A stretch of DNA of 43,486 nucleotides. It comes from Priapulus caudatus. Taxonomy: Eukaryota > Priapulida > Priapulimorpha > Priapulimorphida > Priapulidae. How positions within the stretch are numbered: position 1 is the stretch's first letter; each line of letters opens with the position of its first letter. Below, piece by piece: positions 8,601-20,820 of this stretch. The stretch is from positions 24,352-67,837 of the forward strand of contig NW_014578051.1 of the NCBI RefSeq assembly GCF_000485595.1, written 5' to 3'. The position numbers and the translations under genes were made by a program. A model generated the notes under the pieces. That model was not told the origin of the DNA and made no database searches. It saw only the letters and a program-made list of their open reading frames with translations.

Positions 8601-10920
8601 AGTAGCGCGTTCACACGTGGCAAAATCCACGGTTCGTACGCGTACGAAAGAGTTTCGTACGTACTCGCGATAAATTTTCCTCGTCTGAACGACCACGTAT
8701 AGCTATACTCAGTTCGAAACGCGTATCACTATATAGCGCGTTCACACGTACCGTAAAACCCAGTTTCGAACGCGTATCTCACGGACTCCGTACGATACGC
8801 GTATAGCGTGACCTTGAGTTAAACAGCGTTCACACGTAGTTTTGGAATTTACGTACGTCGCTGTACACAAATAGTGTAATATAGTTTATGGCATTAAAAA
8901 ATTGCATGTAGTCAACAACAACTAGCTGTGTGCTGTTGCTGGTACCAGTATACGGTAACCCATTTTCGAAAACAAATTACATATTTGTGACAGTCATTAC
9001 ACATATACATGTCACAATCAATTATGCCACATTTATAACTTTATGCATTAATTGGTTCAAGGATAGAGATGATGTCCAGGGGCCCGTTGTCAGAAACAAA
9101 ATTAGTCTTAACATTAGTCTTATGGCCCTGTCACACATTGACGATTTAGACAGCGTATGCCAGACGTATCAAAATTTCTCTAAAACGCTGGCATACGCTG
9201 AACTATCGATGTTTTTTTCAATTTTGGGCGTATATACATAGCGTATTTATAACGAGTTGGACGTATACTTAACGTATTAGTAACGTATATAGAACGTTTT
9301 GATAACTTATAAGATAACTTATACCAACGAATGCTTAGCGTGTTGCCGGCGTTCACAACTTATGCCCAACGATAGTCTAACTTATGCACGGCGATACGCG
9401 GCACCGACGATCACGTGTCGTAGCCTATAAAAAGGCTGCCGCTCGACGATTCAAATCATAACCGCACTAGACATCACAGTATCAGCATCACCGTCGCAGT
9501 ATCAACATGCCAATACCATTTTTATATACCAATTCCCCTAAACGCTGTCAATACGCCATTATACGGTAGCTGTAAGTTAGCAACACGTTCAGTAAGTTCT
9601 GTGGTCGTCCGAAACACGTTAAATACGTCTACATACGTCAATATGCGTTGGAGATAAGTTACACATAGGTTCAAAGCACGTTACTCATAAATTAGAAATA
9701 AGTTTTGGGTACGCTAGACATTATCTCGACGTATTTCGACTTATGAGTAACTTACAAGTAACGTGTGTGAACGTGTGTCAACGATCGCATAACTTACCTA
9801 CAACTTATGGTCCGCGTATGCGGGACGTATGGGCATACGCTGGCATACGTCGGAAAATTTTGAACATGCTCAAATTTTTTAGACAATCTCGCCGTACTAC
9901 GACGTATACCAGCGTGCTTCAGCGTGCTTCAGCGTGCTTCAGCGTGCTTCAGCGTGCTCTTAACTTATACAAAGCTTACCCATAACTTATTCGACGTACG
10001 CCAGCGTATTCACCACATTTTTGATACGTCCGGCATACGCTGGCTAAATCGTCAATGTGTGACAGGGCCATTAACACTAACATTTTCTCGTAGACCGTCG
10101 ACAGCGCTTTGTTTCCTATTGTTATACGCGTATAGCTATAGCCGGTCGTTCACACGTCCGCTATACGCGTATAGTTATACGAAGTACGTAGGAAACGCAC
10201 TCATTTTGTCAGGATAGTGATACGCGTTTCGAACTGAGTATATAGCTAGCTATACGTGGTCGTTCAGACGAGGGAAATTTATCGCGAGTACGTACGAAAC
10301 TCTGTTTCGTTCGCGTACGCACCGTGGATTTTGCTACGTGTGAACGCGCTAAATAGTATCCTGACAAAATGAGTGCGTTTCCTACGTACTTCGTATAGCT
10401 ATACGCGTATAGCGGACGTGTGAGCGACCGGCTATAGCTATACGCGTATAACAATAGGAAACAAAGCGCTGTCGACAGTCTACGAGAAAATGTTAGTGGT
10501 AAGACTAATGTTAAGACTAATTTTGTTTCTGACAACGAGCCCCTGGACATCATCTCTATCCTTGAACCAATTAATGCATAAAGTTATAAATGTGGCATAA
10601 TTGATTGTGACATGTATATGTGTAATGACTGTCACAAATATGTAATTTGTTTTCGAAAATGGGTTACCGTATACTGGTACCAGCAACAGCACACAGTTGT
10701 TGTTGACTACATGCAATTTTTTAATGCCATAAACTATATTACACTATTTGTGTACAGCGACGTACGTAAATTCCAAAACTACGTGTGAACGCTGTTTAAC
10801 TCAAGGTCACGCTATACGCGTATCGTACGGAGTCCGTAAGATACGCGTTCGAAACTGGGTTTTACGGTACGTGTGAACGCGCTATAGCGTATAGCGTATA
10901 GCGCGTTCACACGTATCGCA
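8601..10920. mobile_element. Composite foldback element
   Basis: The structure is U-A-U'-A'. U (8601-8740) begins TAGCGCGTTCACACG and is repeated inverted at 10218-10354. Arm A (8741-9119 plus 10074-10217) is repeated inverted at 10355-10890. Before the MITE at 9123-10070 arrived, the arms were about 520 bp around a 137-bp loop. Further short inverted copies of the GCGTTCACACG motif close the right end near 10900, and a lone trace is seen near 35198. No transposase is encoded, so it is non-autonomous. Class not assigned. Confidence 0.75.
9123..10070. mobile_element. Harbinger-like MITE, 948 bp
   Basis: The ends are inverted repeats of about 52 bp with two mismatches (9123-9174 and 10019-10070), starting TGGCCCTGTCACAC. 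The flanks are TTA at 9120-9122 and 10071-10073, a 3-bp target duplication. TTA/TAA targets and GGCCCTGT-type ends fit PIF/Harbinger. It is inserted in the left arm of the foldback element. A 10-bp tandem repeat (CTTCAGCGTG) lies at about 9913-9958. No transposase ORF is present. Confidence 0.8.
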
Positions 10921-11300
10921 AGACACACTGTGCGATTTTCTATACACTGGCCGCTTGGGATCGATAAATACGGTGCCGGGTTCGCGCGGTGTGCGCGCGT
11001 CTCGCGGCAGCGTATTTCGCTCGCGCTCCCGCGATTTTCTATGCTGGCCGCTGCGATCGATAAATGGCAGCGTATTTCGCTCGTGATCCCCTACGCCCGG
11101 CAGATCGCTCGCATTCAACGCTTTCAACAGGTTTTCCATCTCTTGCATACAAATAAAAAAAATTAAGGCTTTTTTAAGATTTTGCTGAAATTTAGAATGG
11201 CGAAATTTAGAAAGCAGAAGAAAGCAGAATTTGAGATTTGTAAAGCAGAAGAAAGCAGAATTTAACATTTATAAAGCAGAAAACTTGAGGCTTTAACTAT
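10921..11300 (+). repeat. Imperfect duplication and AAAGCAGAA repeats
   Basis: A GCGATTTTCTATxCTGGCCGC...CGATAAAT unit occurs at about 10931-10975 and 11029-11068, each followed by a CAGCGTATTTCGCTCG unit. From 11200 to 11280 AAAGCAGAA is repeated. No gene is seen. Confidence 0.6.
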
Positions 11301-12276
11301 AGCCCGCGCACAGTTGCCGCAGAGTCGAGAGCTAATAATACCTTCTTATAGCTCAGCTCCTAGTTATATAGGTATTATTAGCTCTTGATTGTAATTATGC
11401 TTTTATTCATTTCTGAAAATATTATATAGGCAGGTTCGTGATTTCATATGTATATGTGTATCATATTATATTATAATAATGTTAATCTGGAATGTTTGTA
11501 TTCAGAAATTAACACTGTATTGTAGTTATGTGTGCATATATCCGCAGATTAGGATAGCCGAATATTTCATTATAAATTTTACAACTTTGATGTTTTGATG
11601 TTGATATTGAGGATAATATATATATATATACTTTTGTAGATCATGTCGTTTTTATTGTAAGTTATATTTTTAAACTGGATTAAACGTATTTTACTTTTCG
11701 GAACTGTGGCTTGATTGCATGCAGCAGTTTCTATATGTCGTCGTTTTTATTGTAAGTTATATTTTTAAACTGGATTAAACGTATTTTACTTTTCGGAACT
11801 GTGGCTTGATTGCATGCAGCAGTTTCTATATGTCGTCAAATCAATTCCACTACGTGTATATATATATATATGCTCAGCTCGCGTAAACACTGATTTTCTT
11901 AATATGTTTGTTTTCCATTGATATATATTATACACAAATTACGTTTCAGTAGAAAATTAATCTACGTTATATAATCACGTTATTATGTATATTGTTATTT
12001 CAACGTTGCCAGTACCCCATACAATAACGTTATGTTAACGCTACATAAAAACGTTTTCACAAACGTTATAAAAACCCTACACATTTACGCTATATAAACG
12101 TTACAAAATACGTTATAACAACTTTTGGAAGCTATACTGGGATTCTAATCACGGTATAGTATCACTTGAGCCATTTTAAGCAAGCAAAATAAATTATAGT
12201 TGATGGTAGATGACGCTATAGTCGATCGTCGATCGGTCGAATAAACAAAATACCATACGTACCTTGTAATTCTAAG
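11301..12276 (+). repeat. AT-rich spacer with a 95-bp tandem duplication
   Basis: A 95-bp unit is duplicated almost perfectly at 11645-11739 and 11740-11834. TA-dinucleotide runs occur at about 11618 and 11860. Between 12000 and 12130 AACGTTATA-type words recur. No coding region was supported. Confidence 0.8.
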
Positions 12277-12669
12277 ATGACGGACATATTGATATTTTTC
12301 AAGAAAGTTTCAATTAGTTTCCTAATTCTTTCGACATGCACACATTTTGGTGTAAGATTTGGAAAAGGTAATGATGACATCTGTGACTGGGCCCAGTTTA
12401 TGGAGTCAATTGGTGGTTTGCTGCGTTTCTGTGACAGAAACTTGAACACAACTTCTTTTCCCGTTGTCGAGGATACGGTACTTCGACTTGAAGGGCATAT
12501 ACGAACTCTACGTTCAATCCTGGATACTGGGGAGTTGTCAGCACAAACTAGCTGTACATTAGACCAACTTTATGAACAAGTCAACCATATCTTGAACATT
12601 TGGAGATCTCGATATAACACTAACAGTGCCAGCAGTGGCAGTGCAGCAGGTAGGCCTAGTCAAGGATAG
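12277..12669 (+). CDS. Integrase-like gene, upstream exon
   Basis: An ORF from ATG 12277 to TAG 12667-12669. It contains helical, Leu-rich sequence (RLEGHIRTLRSILDTGE, LDQLYEQVNHIL) before a Ser/Gly tail. A donor-like CAG/GTAGGC at 12648-12653 and an acceptor TTTTCAG ending at 12966 would splice it to the next ORF, giving an intron of about 315 bp. An N-terminal helical region ahead of a helix-turn-helix and an rve core is the usual layout of a widespread animal integrase-like family. The exact start is uncertain. Confidence 0.5.
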   Translation: MTDILIFFKKVSISFLILSTCTHFGVRFGKGNDDICDWAQFMESIGGLLRFCDRNLNTTSFPVVEDTVLRLEGHIRTLRSILDTGELSAQTSCTLDQLYEQVNHILNIWRSRYNTNSASSGSAAGRPSQG

Positions 12670-12966
12670 AAGGCTAATTTAGTAATTATTAATATTATAT
12701 TATAGTCAGGCACTATAATCATAGATTCAGATTCAATACAGAGTAAAAAAATTTAAACTAAAGTTTAGAATTAGTTTAGTTTAGATTTACGGTATGCTTA
12801 AAATTGCTTATATATGTGACATGCCTAGAGTACTTGTAACTTGGTCTTGGACAAAATAAAAATTATATTGTGACTATTTTTTATATTCTCTATACTATAC
12901 CATAATTGACAGGTAGGTGTAAATAGCACTGACATCTGTATAAGATTATTCATTAATCTTTTCAGG

Positions 12967-13524
12967 TTTCACAGCCGCTGCACCTCACCTGGATATGGAA
13001 GCTGATAACAGATTTGTGGGTGCGGTTTCTGAACAACCAGTTTGCTGTATAGCTCCTGATCTACGAAATGCAACTTCAGAAGCCTATGAGCATAGGCGTG
13101 GTAGACCTCCGTTACCAGGGATAGATTCTGAACAGTTAGAGCTGCTGCGTAGGATTGGGAACACTTGGGACAATATCGCAGATATGTTTTGTGTTAGCCG
13201 GTCTACAATTTACCGCATATGTGTCAGATTTGGCATTTGCAGTACAAATACTCGTTTTTCGTACCTTACTGATGAGGAACTAGATGTGGTTATTAGAGAA
13301 TTACGTAGAGATTCTCCAAATATAGGAATTACCATGGCAATTGGATACTTGCGTGCACGTGGAATAGTTGTCCAGCAGTTCAGGGTGAGACATTCTTTCC
13401 ATCGTATTGACCCAATAACAGCTGGTCTGCGTTGGGGTGCCTTGGTTCGGCGGAGGACATACTCTGTACCAGGTCCAAATTCGTTGTGGCACATGGATGG
13501 ACATCACATCACATCACACACATG
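12967..13524 (+). pseudogene. Integrase-like gene, HTH exon, truncated at catalytic core
   Basis: Reading from the acceptor at 12966 (ATG at 12995), the protein has a helix-turn-helix-like stretch (WDNIADMFCVSRSTIYRICVR), a second winged region with LTDEELDVVIRELR and GYLRARGI, a RVRHSFHRIDP segment, then RRTYSVPGPNSLWHMDGHH. The last motif carries the first catalytic Asp of an rve/RNase H-like integrase core. The ORF then runs into a CATCACATCACA stretch and family C sequence at about 13525, so the second Asp and the Glu are gone. A dead 5' fragment of a transposon-derived integrase gene. Confidence 0.7.
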
Positions 13525-15310
13525 GCCTGGAGATGGCATTTGATGCAACGAATGAGTTTTTGATCTTTTGTGCTGCGGCGTCAGTGTTTGAGCGTGTTAT
13601 TGAAGTTGTTCGATGTGACGACGTGCGGGGGCACGTGTTCCGTCATTTCCCGTCACGTCTGCTGTACAGTGCTCGTACAGATTTTAATAATTTCGATGAC
13701 TATTTAGCTTTTTATTTTCAGAGCTATCCGAGGCTGTTCGTCGAGGTCACCGAGGACGGGTACAGGCAGTGGGTGGAGCAGCCATCACCACCACCTTCAC
13801 CATCGTCACCAGCATCAGCACCATCCCTTCCTTCTACTCCATCAGCCTGCGTGAATCCCGGACCTTCCCGAGACCCAGCTCCTTTTACCTTGTCACCTCC
13901 GCGCTGTCGTTCCAGGTCACCCCTGCGTTCACCACCATCTCACACGGCACCACCATCACATGATGCATCTGTCGCTCGTGCGCCATACCCGCGACGTGTG
14001 GTGAGACGCCCCATACGGTACGGTACTGCTGAGTATGACGAGTGGTTGTATGAACATTTGCAAGAACTAGCTGCCACGGAAACGACGCGGGAAGGTCGTG
14101 TGGAGAGCGGACGCGGCGGCGTCGGAGGATGGAAGCGGCTCGTGTTGCAGCTGCCGCTCCTGCGGGCTTGCCCTTAGGAGTGGTTGTGGCGCCACCTGCT
14201 GCTGCCGTCGGTGACGCCGACGTTCCAGTCAGGAGACGTCGGAGGCGGGGCAGTGGTTGGACATGTCACAAGGAAATTTTTCTTTTTATCTAATTCTGTG
14301 AATCTAAGTTCTAATTTCTGTGATTTTTTATGTTACAGTAAATTCCGTGTAGAGAGGGAGGGCAAGATGTACTTACACATCACCAGCATGTTGCAGTTTC
14401 GATTTGAAACCCCAAAATTCAGTGGCCGGGTGCCCAGTGGCTTCACTCCAGCACAGGAGACAGAATATGTTCAAGAAGCAAGCACTTTATTGAGTGCGAT
14501 GGACGACATGGCTGACAAGAGCTTAACATATCCACCTTGGATATTCTACATACATGGAGTGGATGGGAAAATGCGAATATGCAAATATGTGGACGTGGTG
14601 TAAGTAGTGCAAGTAAGCTCAAGTAAGCTCAATTTTCTAAGGGTAATGCATCCAGGGAGGCTGGACCCTCAGGGTCCGGGAACAGTGCTCAGGACCAGGG
14701 ATCACCCGACTCCACCTCTTCGGAAAAAACGAAGTTTCGATAGTAAGGAATTCTTTGTATCGGAAACATGGCAAGAAGATTTTATGATGCGAGGATTCTT
14801 GAACGAAGAAGAGTCGAGTCGCTCGGGGGTGAAGAAATCACCCATTTCATGAGAAATCTCACGTTGAGGATTAAGCTTGAATTCGAAGATTCTTTTCGTC
14901 AAAGATACATCGTTGTGATCGAACGAATCCCGTTCCACGATAAGATGGATTTGCTTAAACTCGGAAATGGAATGTACACATATTACTTTTACTTATTTTT
15001 AGACGAACCCTACAAGCCAAGAGATTTTCCGGGAGTGAGGGCAGCCATCCGGGCAGGTAGGGGTGCCCCCTGTGCCCATTTAAAGGACAGACAATATAGT
15101 CTTGAATTTAGTGTGGTTTGCTTTTCTTCTGCAGAACTCAACAACTGTGCATGACCTGCCGACTAGAGGGAGCTGGACCCGCACTGCTCTCGTGGAAGTG
15201 GAGGCCGCCGATGCAAGCAGTATCTGCGCAGAGAATCAGGGAAGTGGCCCTGGTAAGATCTGGCTGGGGACGTGTTTTTAATCGCTTGTGATCTGTTGTC
15301 CGCAAAAGCG
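13525..15310 (+). pseudogene. Family C gene unit, copy 1
   Basis: The unit begins inside the gene (its Cys-rich start is missing). A frame from ATG 13533 to 14177 carries FLIFCAAASVFERVIEVV, a HVFRHFPSRLLYS segment, FAFYFQ-type residues, a long Pro/Ser-rich stretch, an RRVVRRPIRYGTAEYD motif and LQELAATET. Compared with other copies a two-base insertion near 14105 shifts the Arg-rich tail out of frame. A second segment, MARRFYDARILERRRVESLGG (ATG 14768) to 15154, follows. A splice-acceptor-like TTCTTCTGCAG (15134) then opens the next tandem unit with the Cys-rich motif. The Arg-rich and Pro-rich composition suggests nucleic-acid binding, but the family is unrecognised. Confidence 0.5.
14276..14655 (+). 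pseudogene. Foreign exon-like fragment inside family C copy 1
   Basis: Family C sequence stops after TGTCACAAGG and resumes at AGGGAGGCTGG near 14656. About 380 bp of unrelated sequence replaces the usual segment. It contains a TTATGTTACAG acceptor-like end (14338) and an open frame to 14603 with KMYLHITSMLQFRFETPKF and PPWIFYIHGVDGKMRICKY. It looks like an exon of another gene, not identified. Confidence 0.45.
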
Positions 15311-16723
15311 TGAATGTTCACGGTTTGTATTGAGTGCAGGGCGAGTAATCGTTCCTGGAGGTTAAGTGCCGTAAGCGAGTTTGATTTCCAAGTGTGAGCT
15401 TGTACCTGAGTGCGCCCGTCAAATATTCGTCAGAATGCTATGGTTGGAGCCTGGAGACGGCATTGAGCAAACGAATGAGTTTTGATTCTTGTGGCTGGCG
15501 GGCGTCGGTGTTTGAGCGTGTTATTGAAGTTGTTCGACTTGACGACGTGCGGGGCACGCTGTTCCGTCATTCCCGCACGTCTGCTGAGCAGTGCTCAGTA
15601 CAAGATTTGAATCATGCGCTGACTATTTACTTGATTTCAGAGCTAGCCGAGCTCGTTGCGTCCGAGTCACGCTGAGGACGGTACAGCAGTGGTGGAGCAG
15701 CCATCACCACCATCTTCAGCCATGCGCACCAGCTCAGCACATCCCTTCCTTCTAACCGGCAATCAGCCTGCGTGAAACTCCGGACTTCCGCGAGACCCGC
15801 TCCTTTTACGCTGTGATCACCTCCAGCGCTGTCGTTCGCAGGTCACCCGCTGCCGCTTCACAACAACGCATCTCACACGCCCACAATCACATGAGCATGC
15901 GGTCGGCTCAGTGCCGCGATACCAACGACGTGGGCTGAGTACGCCCCATACGGTACGGTACTGCGGAGATATGAGTGTGGTTGTAATGAACATTTGCCAG
16001 GAAAGCTACTGCCCATCGGCAACGGCGCGCGGGAAAGGTCGTGTGGAGCGGACGCGGCGGCGTCGGAGAATGGACCGCGGCTCGTTTGGCAGCTCTGCTC
16101 CTGCGGGCTGCCGTAGAAGTGGTGGGGGCGCCACCGTGCTTGCTGCCTGTCGCTGAACGCCGACGTCCAGTCAGGAGACGTCGGGAGGCGGCAGGGGTTG
16201 GACATGTCAAAAGCCGAACGGTCAGGCCACCGATTCGCATCGCAAGTTAGCGGCTCTTGGACGGCGCTCGCGCGCGCAAGTGCTCGACGCAGGTCGCCGC
16301 CAATTCCAGGTTCGCGGGCAGCGGGACGCAGACGCACGGTCCGCGTGCCGTTCCAATGCGTTAGCTCTGACAGGAGGCGAAGCCTCAGGGTCCGGGACCA
16401 GGGCTCAGGGACAATGGATCAGCCCGAACTCCAACCTCTTCGAAAAATGAAGAAGTTTTCCGAAGTAAGGAAATTCTTGTATCGAAACATGGCAAGAAGA
16501 TTTTATGATGGCGAGGATTCGGCACGAAGAAGAGTCGAGCGCATTCTGGGAGAAGAAATCAACCCATCTTCATGAGAAATCTCACGCTTGAGATTAAGCG
16601 TTGAAATTCGAAGATTCTTTCGTCAGAGATACATTCGTGGGATCGAACCGATCCCGTCCACGCATTCAGATGAATGGGTAAAAACTCGGTAAGCGGAATG
16701 TACACATATTACTCGTACTTATA
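15311..16723 (+). pseudogene. Family C gene unit, copy 2 (indel-rich)
   Basis: The order of family C landmarks is kept: FERVIEVV near 15510, the Pro-rich stretch near 15700-15900, RRxIRYG near 15945, the Arg-rich tail near 16040-16200 and MARRFYD near 16490. One-base insertions and deletions occur every few tens of bases relative to copies 1, 6 and 8, so no long frame survives. The density and single-base nature look more like uncorrected long-read sequence than ordinary decay. Confidence 0.5.
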
Positions 16724-17863
16724 GTATTATATGTTATTGATTATTATACTATTATTATATTATATTATATAAAGTTATATTATATATATTTTATATATAT
16801 TATATCTTATTAATATATTATTTATAATGATATATAATTATTCTAAATATTATAATTTTATGATATATATATTTATTATTAATGTTATATTTGTATTATT
16901 ATATTATTTTATATTATCTTTGATATATATTTTGAATTTATATATATTATATTATACATTTAATATTATTAAATATGTTTAATATATTATTTATATATTA
17001 TATGATTATTTATTGTAAGCTATGTTAATATATTATTTTATATATATTAATAATATCATTATATATTATTTAGATTATCATAATTATTATATAATTATAG
17101 GATTATTATAAAATGATAAATTATATTATTAATATTATGATATTATTATAATAGTATTTATTATAAATATATTTATTATATTAATATTTATATATTTATA
17201 ATATTATATATATCAATAATTATATATTGAATAATATTTTATTATTATATATTTTATATTATAATATTATGTATGATTAGATATTATTATATATAAATAT
17301 TATATATCAGTTTTACATTATTATATTTATAATAATTATCTTATTTTGATATTATATTATTGATTATATATATATAATTTATTATATTAATAATATAAAT
17401 TCTTAATTATAATTAATATATATAATATATATATATAAAATTTGTATTATTATATATAGTAATCAGTATTATTTTATAGATAAATATTATTTAGTTATAA
17501 TTTATATATAATTATCTATCATGTATATATTTACTAATATCAATTATAATTATAAAAGTATTATTATTATAAATAATATTTAATTTTAATATTATTAATT
17601 TATTGATATGAAATATATTATTATTTATTATAAAATAATAAATATTATTAATTATTATATTTCATTATGAATATATTATTATATAATTATTTTTATTATT
17701 ATAAATTAATATATATTTATTATATGATAATATATTTTTATTTAATATTATGATATATATATTATATATATTTTATAATTATTATTTATTATTTATATAT
17801 TATAAAATTATTATTTATATAATTATAATAATATTATAATTCTTATATATCTATATATTTTTA
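16724..17863. repeat. 1.14-kb AT-only low-complexity block
   Basis: Almost entirely A and T with irregular TATATTATA words. It interrupts a family C copy exactly where other copies have a short TTATTTTTAGA stretch: coding sequence before it (TACACATATTACT) and after it (GAACCCTACAAGCCAA) is adjacent elsewhere. Either a real AT-satellite expansion or an artefact. Confidence 0.85.
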
Positions 17864-19500
17864 AGAGCGAACCCTACAAGCCAACGAGATTTCCGGGAGT
17901 GAGGCAGCCATCGCGGCAGGGTAGGGGTGCCCGCCTGTGCCCATTTAAGGGACAGACAATGAGTCTTGAATTAGTGTGGTTGCTTTGCTTCGGCAGAACT
18001 CAACACTGTGCGGCACGACCTGACGATAGAGGAGCTCGACACCGCACTGCTCTGTGAGAAGTGGAGCCGCGCGATGGCAAGGCAGTATCTGCGCAGGGAA
18101 ATGGCAGGAGGGCCTGGAAATGCTGGCTGTGAGCGGTGTTTATCGCTGTGGAATTCCTTTGGCCAAAATGCTGTGAATGCCGTGGTTGGTGAGTGCAGGG
18201 CAAGAGATCGTCGTGAGGTAAGGCGTAGAGCGAGTTTTTAATCAAGTGTGTAAGCTTTTACTGTCCCCGTAAATATTCGTCAAGGAATGCTAGGTTGGGT
18301 AGCTACCAACGCAATGGATGCAACGAACTGAGTTTTTGATCTTTGGCTGCGGCGTCGGTGTTGAGCGTGTATTGAAGTTGTGCGATGTGACGGACGTGCG
18401 GGGGCAGCCGTGTTCGTCATTTTCGTCACGTCTGCTGTACAGATGCTCGTACAGAATATAATAATCGCTGAACTATTTAGGGCTTTACTCTTCAGAGCTA
18501 TCCGAGCTGTTCGTCGGAAAGGTCAGCCGAGGACAGGTAACAGCAGTTGTGAAGAGCCATGCACCGACCGACCTCACCATCGCACCAGCATCAGCACATG
18601 CCTTCCTTCTACCTGTGCACAGCCTGCGGAATCCCGGACCTTCCCGAGACCCAGCCCTTACCTTGTCACCCCGCGCTGTCGTCCAGTCACACCCCTGCGT
18701 TCACACCATCTTACAACGGCACCACCATCACAAGATGCATCTGTCGGCTCGTTCCCGCCATACCCACACGTGTGGTGAGACGCCCCATACGGTAGCGTAC
18801 TGCTGAGTTCGATCATGGTTGTATGAACATTGGCAGGAACTAGCTGCCAACGGAAACGGCGCGGGAAGCGTGTGGAGCGGACGCGCGTGCGCGGAGGAGG
18901 AAAGCGGCTCGGTTGGCCAGCGCTGCTCGCTGCGGGCTGCCCGTAGAATGTGGGGCGCCAACCCTGCTGCGTGCGCGTCGCTCGACGGCCGACGGCTACA
19001 GTGCAGGAACGTCGAGGCGGGGCACTGGTTTGGACAGTCAGCAAGGCCGAAACCAGCCAGCCATGCATCGAAAGGAGGACCGGCTCTGACCGTTCGCCCG
19101 GTTGCTCAACGCAGTGCCCGCAGATTCCAGTCGCTGGCCGCGGAGGAGAGTACGACGCCGTGGGCCGATCCAATGCTCCTAGCTGCTGACGGCCAGGAGG
19201 CTGGACTCAGTTCCGGTGACGCAGTGCTCAGCGACCAGGGAACACCGCGAACTACACCCATCGGAAAAAAGCAAGTTCGATAGTAAGAATCTTTGTATCG
19301 GAACAGGCAAGAATTTATGATGCGATGATTGAACGAAAAAGTCGAGTCGGCTCGGGCTGAAGAAATCACCCAGTTCATGAGAAATCCTCACATGAGGATA
19401 TAAGCTTAAATTCGAAGAGTTCTTTTCGTCAAGATACAATCGTGTGACGAACGAATCCCGTTCGCACGATAAAGAATGAATAAACGGAAGTACAGCATAT
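17864..19500 (+). pseudogene. Family C: end of copy 2 and copy 3 (indel-rich)
   Basis: It starts with the tail of the MARRFYD segment, passes a GGCAG/AACTCAAC acceptor-like site at 17995, then Cys-rich, FERVIEV, Pro-rich, RRPIRYG, Arg-rich and MARRFYD-equivalent segments to about 19500. Many one-base indels again. No intact ORF longer than fragments. Confidence 0.45.
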
Positions 19501-20400
19501 TACTTGTACGATTTGAGACGAACCCTACAAGCCAAGAGATTTCCGGGAGTGAGAGCAGCCATCAGGGCAGGTAGAGGGTGCCCCTGTGCCCATTTAAGGG
19601 ACATACATGGTAGTCTGAATAGTGTGTTGCTTTCTCTGGCAGAAGACTCACAACAACTGGCACTGACCTGCCTATAGAAGGAGCCGGACGCCGCACTGCC
19701 TGTGGAATGGGAGCCGCGCTCGATGGCAACAGTAGACTGCGCAGGAAGCAGAGATGCGCTGGAAACATCTGGGCTGGGTGACAGTTGTTTACGCTGTGGA
19801 ATCTGTTTCGTCGCAAAATGCTGTGAATTTGCTGGGTTTGAATGAGGGAGCGTATGCGTTCGTGGAGTTAAGGCGTATAGCGAGTTTTATTCCCAAGTGT
19901 GAGCGCTTACTGTCGCGAAATATCGTCAAGGAAAGCATGGTAGGCATGGAGGCATTGATGCAACGAAGAGTTTTTGATCTTTGGGCTTGCGGCGTCGGGT
20001 GTTTGAAGCGTGTAGAAAGTTGTCGATGTGACGACGTGCGCTGGGGCCATGTTCCGTCATTCCCCTCAGTCTGCTGTAACAGTGCTCGTACAGATTAATC
20101 AATTGATGACTATTTAGCTTTTATTTTCAAGAGCTACCGAGCTGTCGTCGAGGTCACCTGAGGACGGGTACAGGCGTGGGTGGAGGAAAGAGGCCATGCA
20201 CCACCACGTTCAACCATCAGTCACCAGCATCAGCATCAAACCCTTCCTTCACCTCCATCAGCCTTGCGTGAACCGCAGGACTTCCCGAGACCCAGCTCCT
20301 TTCCCATTGTCACCTCCGCCGCTTATTGTTCCAGGTCACCCTGCTTCACACGCATCTCACAGCGGCACCGCCATCACAGTGATCGCATGCCTGTCACTCT
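19501..20400 (+). pseudogene. Family C gene unit, copy 4 (indel-rich, truncated)
   Basis: The landmarks run from the GAACCCTACAAGCC segment (19515) through the acceptor-like GGCAG near 19640, the FDLWACGV/FERV-equivalent near 19980 and the Pro-rich stretch to about 20390, where homology ends. Heavily frameshifted. Confidence 0.45.
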
Positions 20401-20820
20401 GCGCCAATACTGTAAAACGTCTAGTTTCATACCGGTACATAAATTAGTCAGTGAGCTATAGACGGTAGTTGTTTAGCCATAGCGCAGCGTTAAGAACATG
20501 GCGCGGCTCAACCAGATGGGCGCTAGCATTGATGTATCAGGGAGAATGGCAGGCACGTGGTTAGGTTGCCAGTTTCGAGAGTCAGTTGAAATGGGTAGGA
20601 AGTAGTCGCTGAGCAACGGGTACATGTGCGGGAGTAGGTGGAGGAGTTTGGCAGATTGGGCTGGTGCCGTCGGAAAGAGGACGCGCACGAGATACGCGCG
20701 AGCCGGCGCGTGGCGCGGGTCGGTCGGTGTGTTAAGAAGAGTGAGTGGCCAAGAAGAAAATTAAACAGTTTACCACACCAAGTTCTGTTGGATCTACTCT
20801 ACAAGCATTTCTACAATACC
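20401..20820 (+). other. Unassigned stretch
   Basis: No family C match, repeat or convincing gene was seen. Short open frames exist on both strands without recognisable motifs. Confidence 0.4.
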
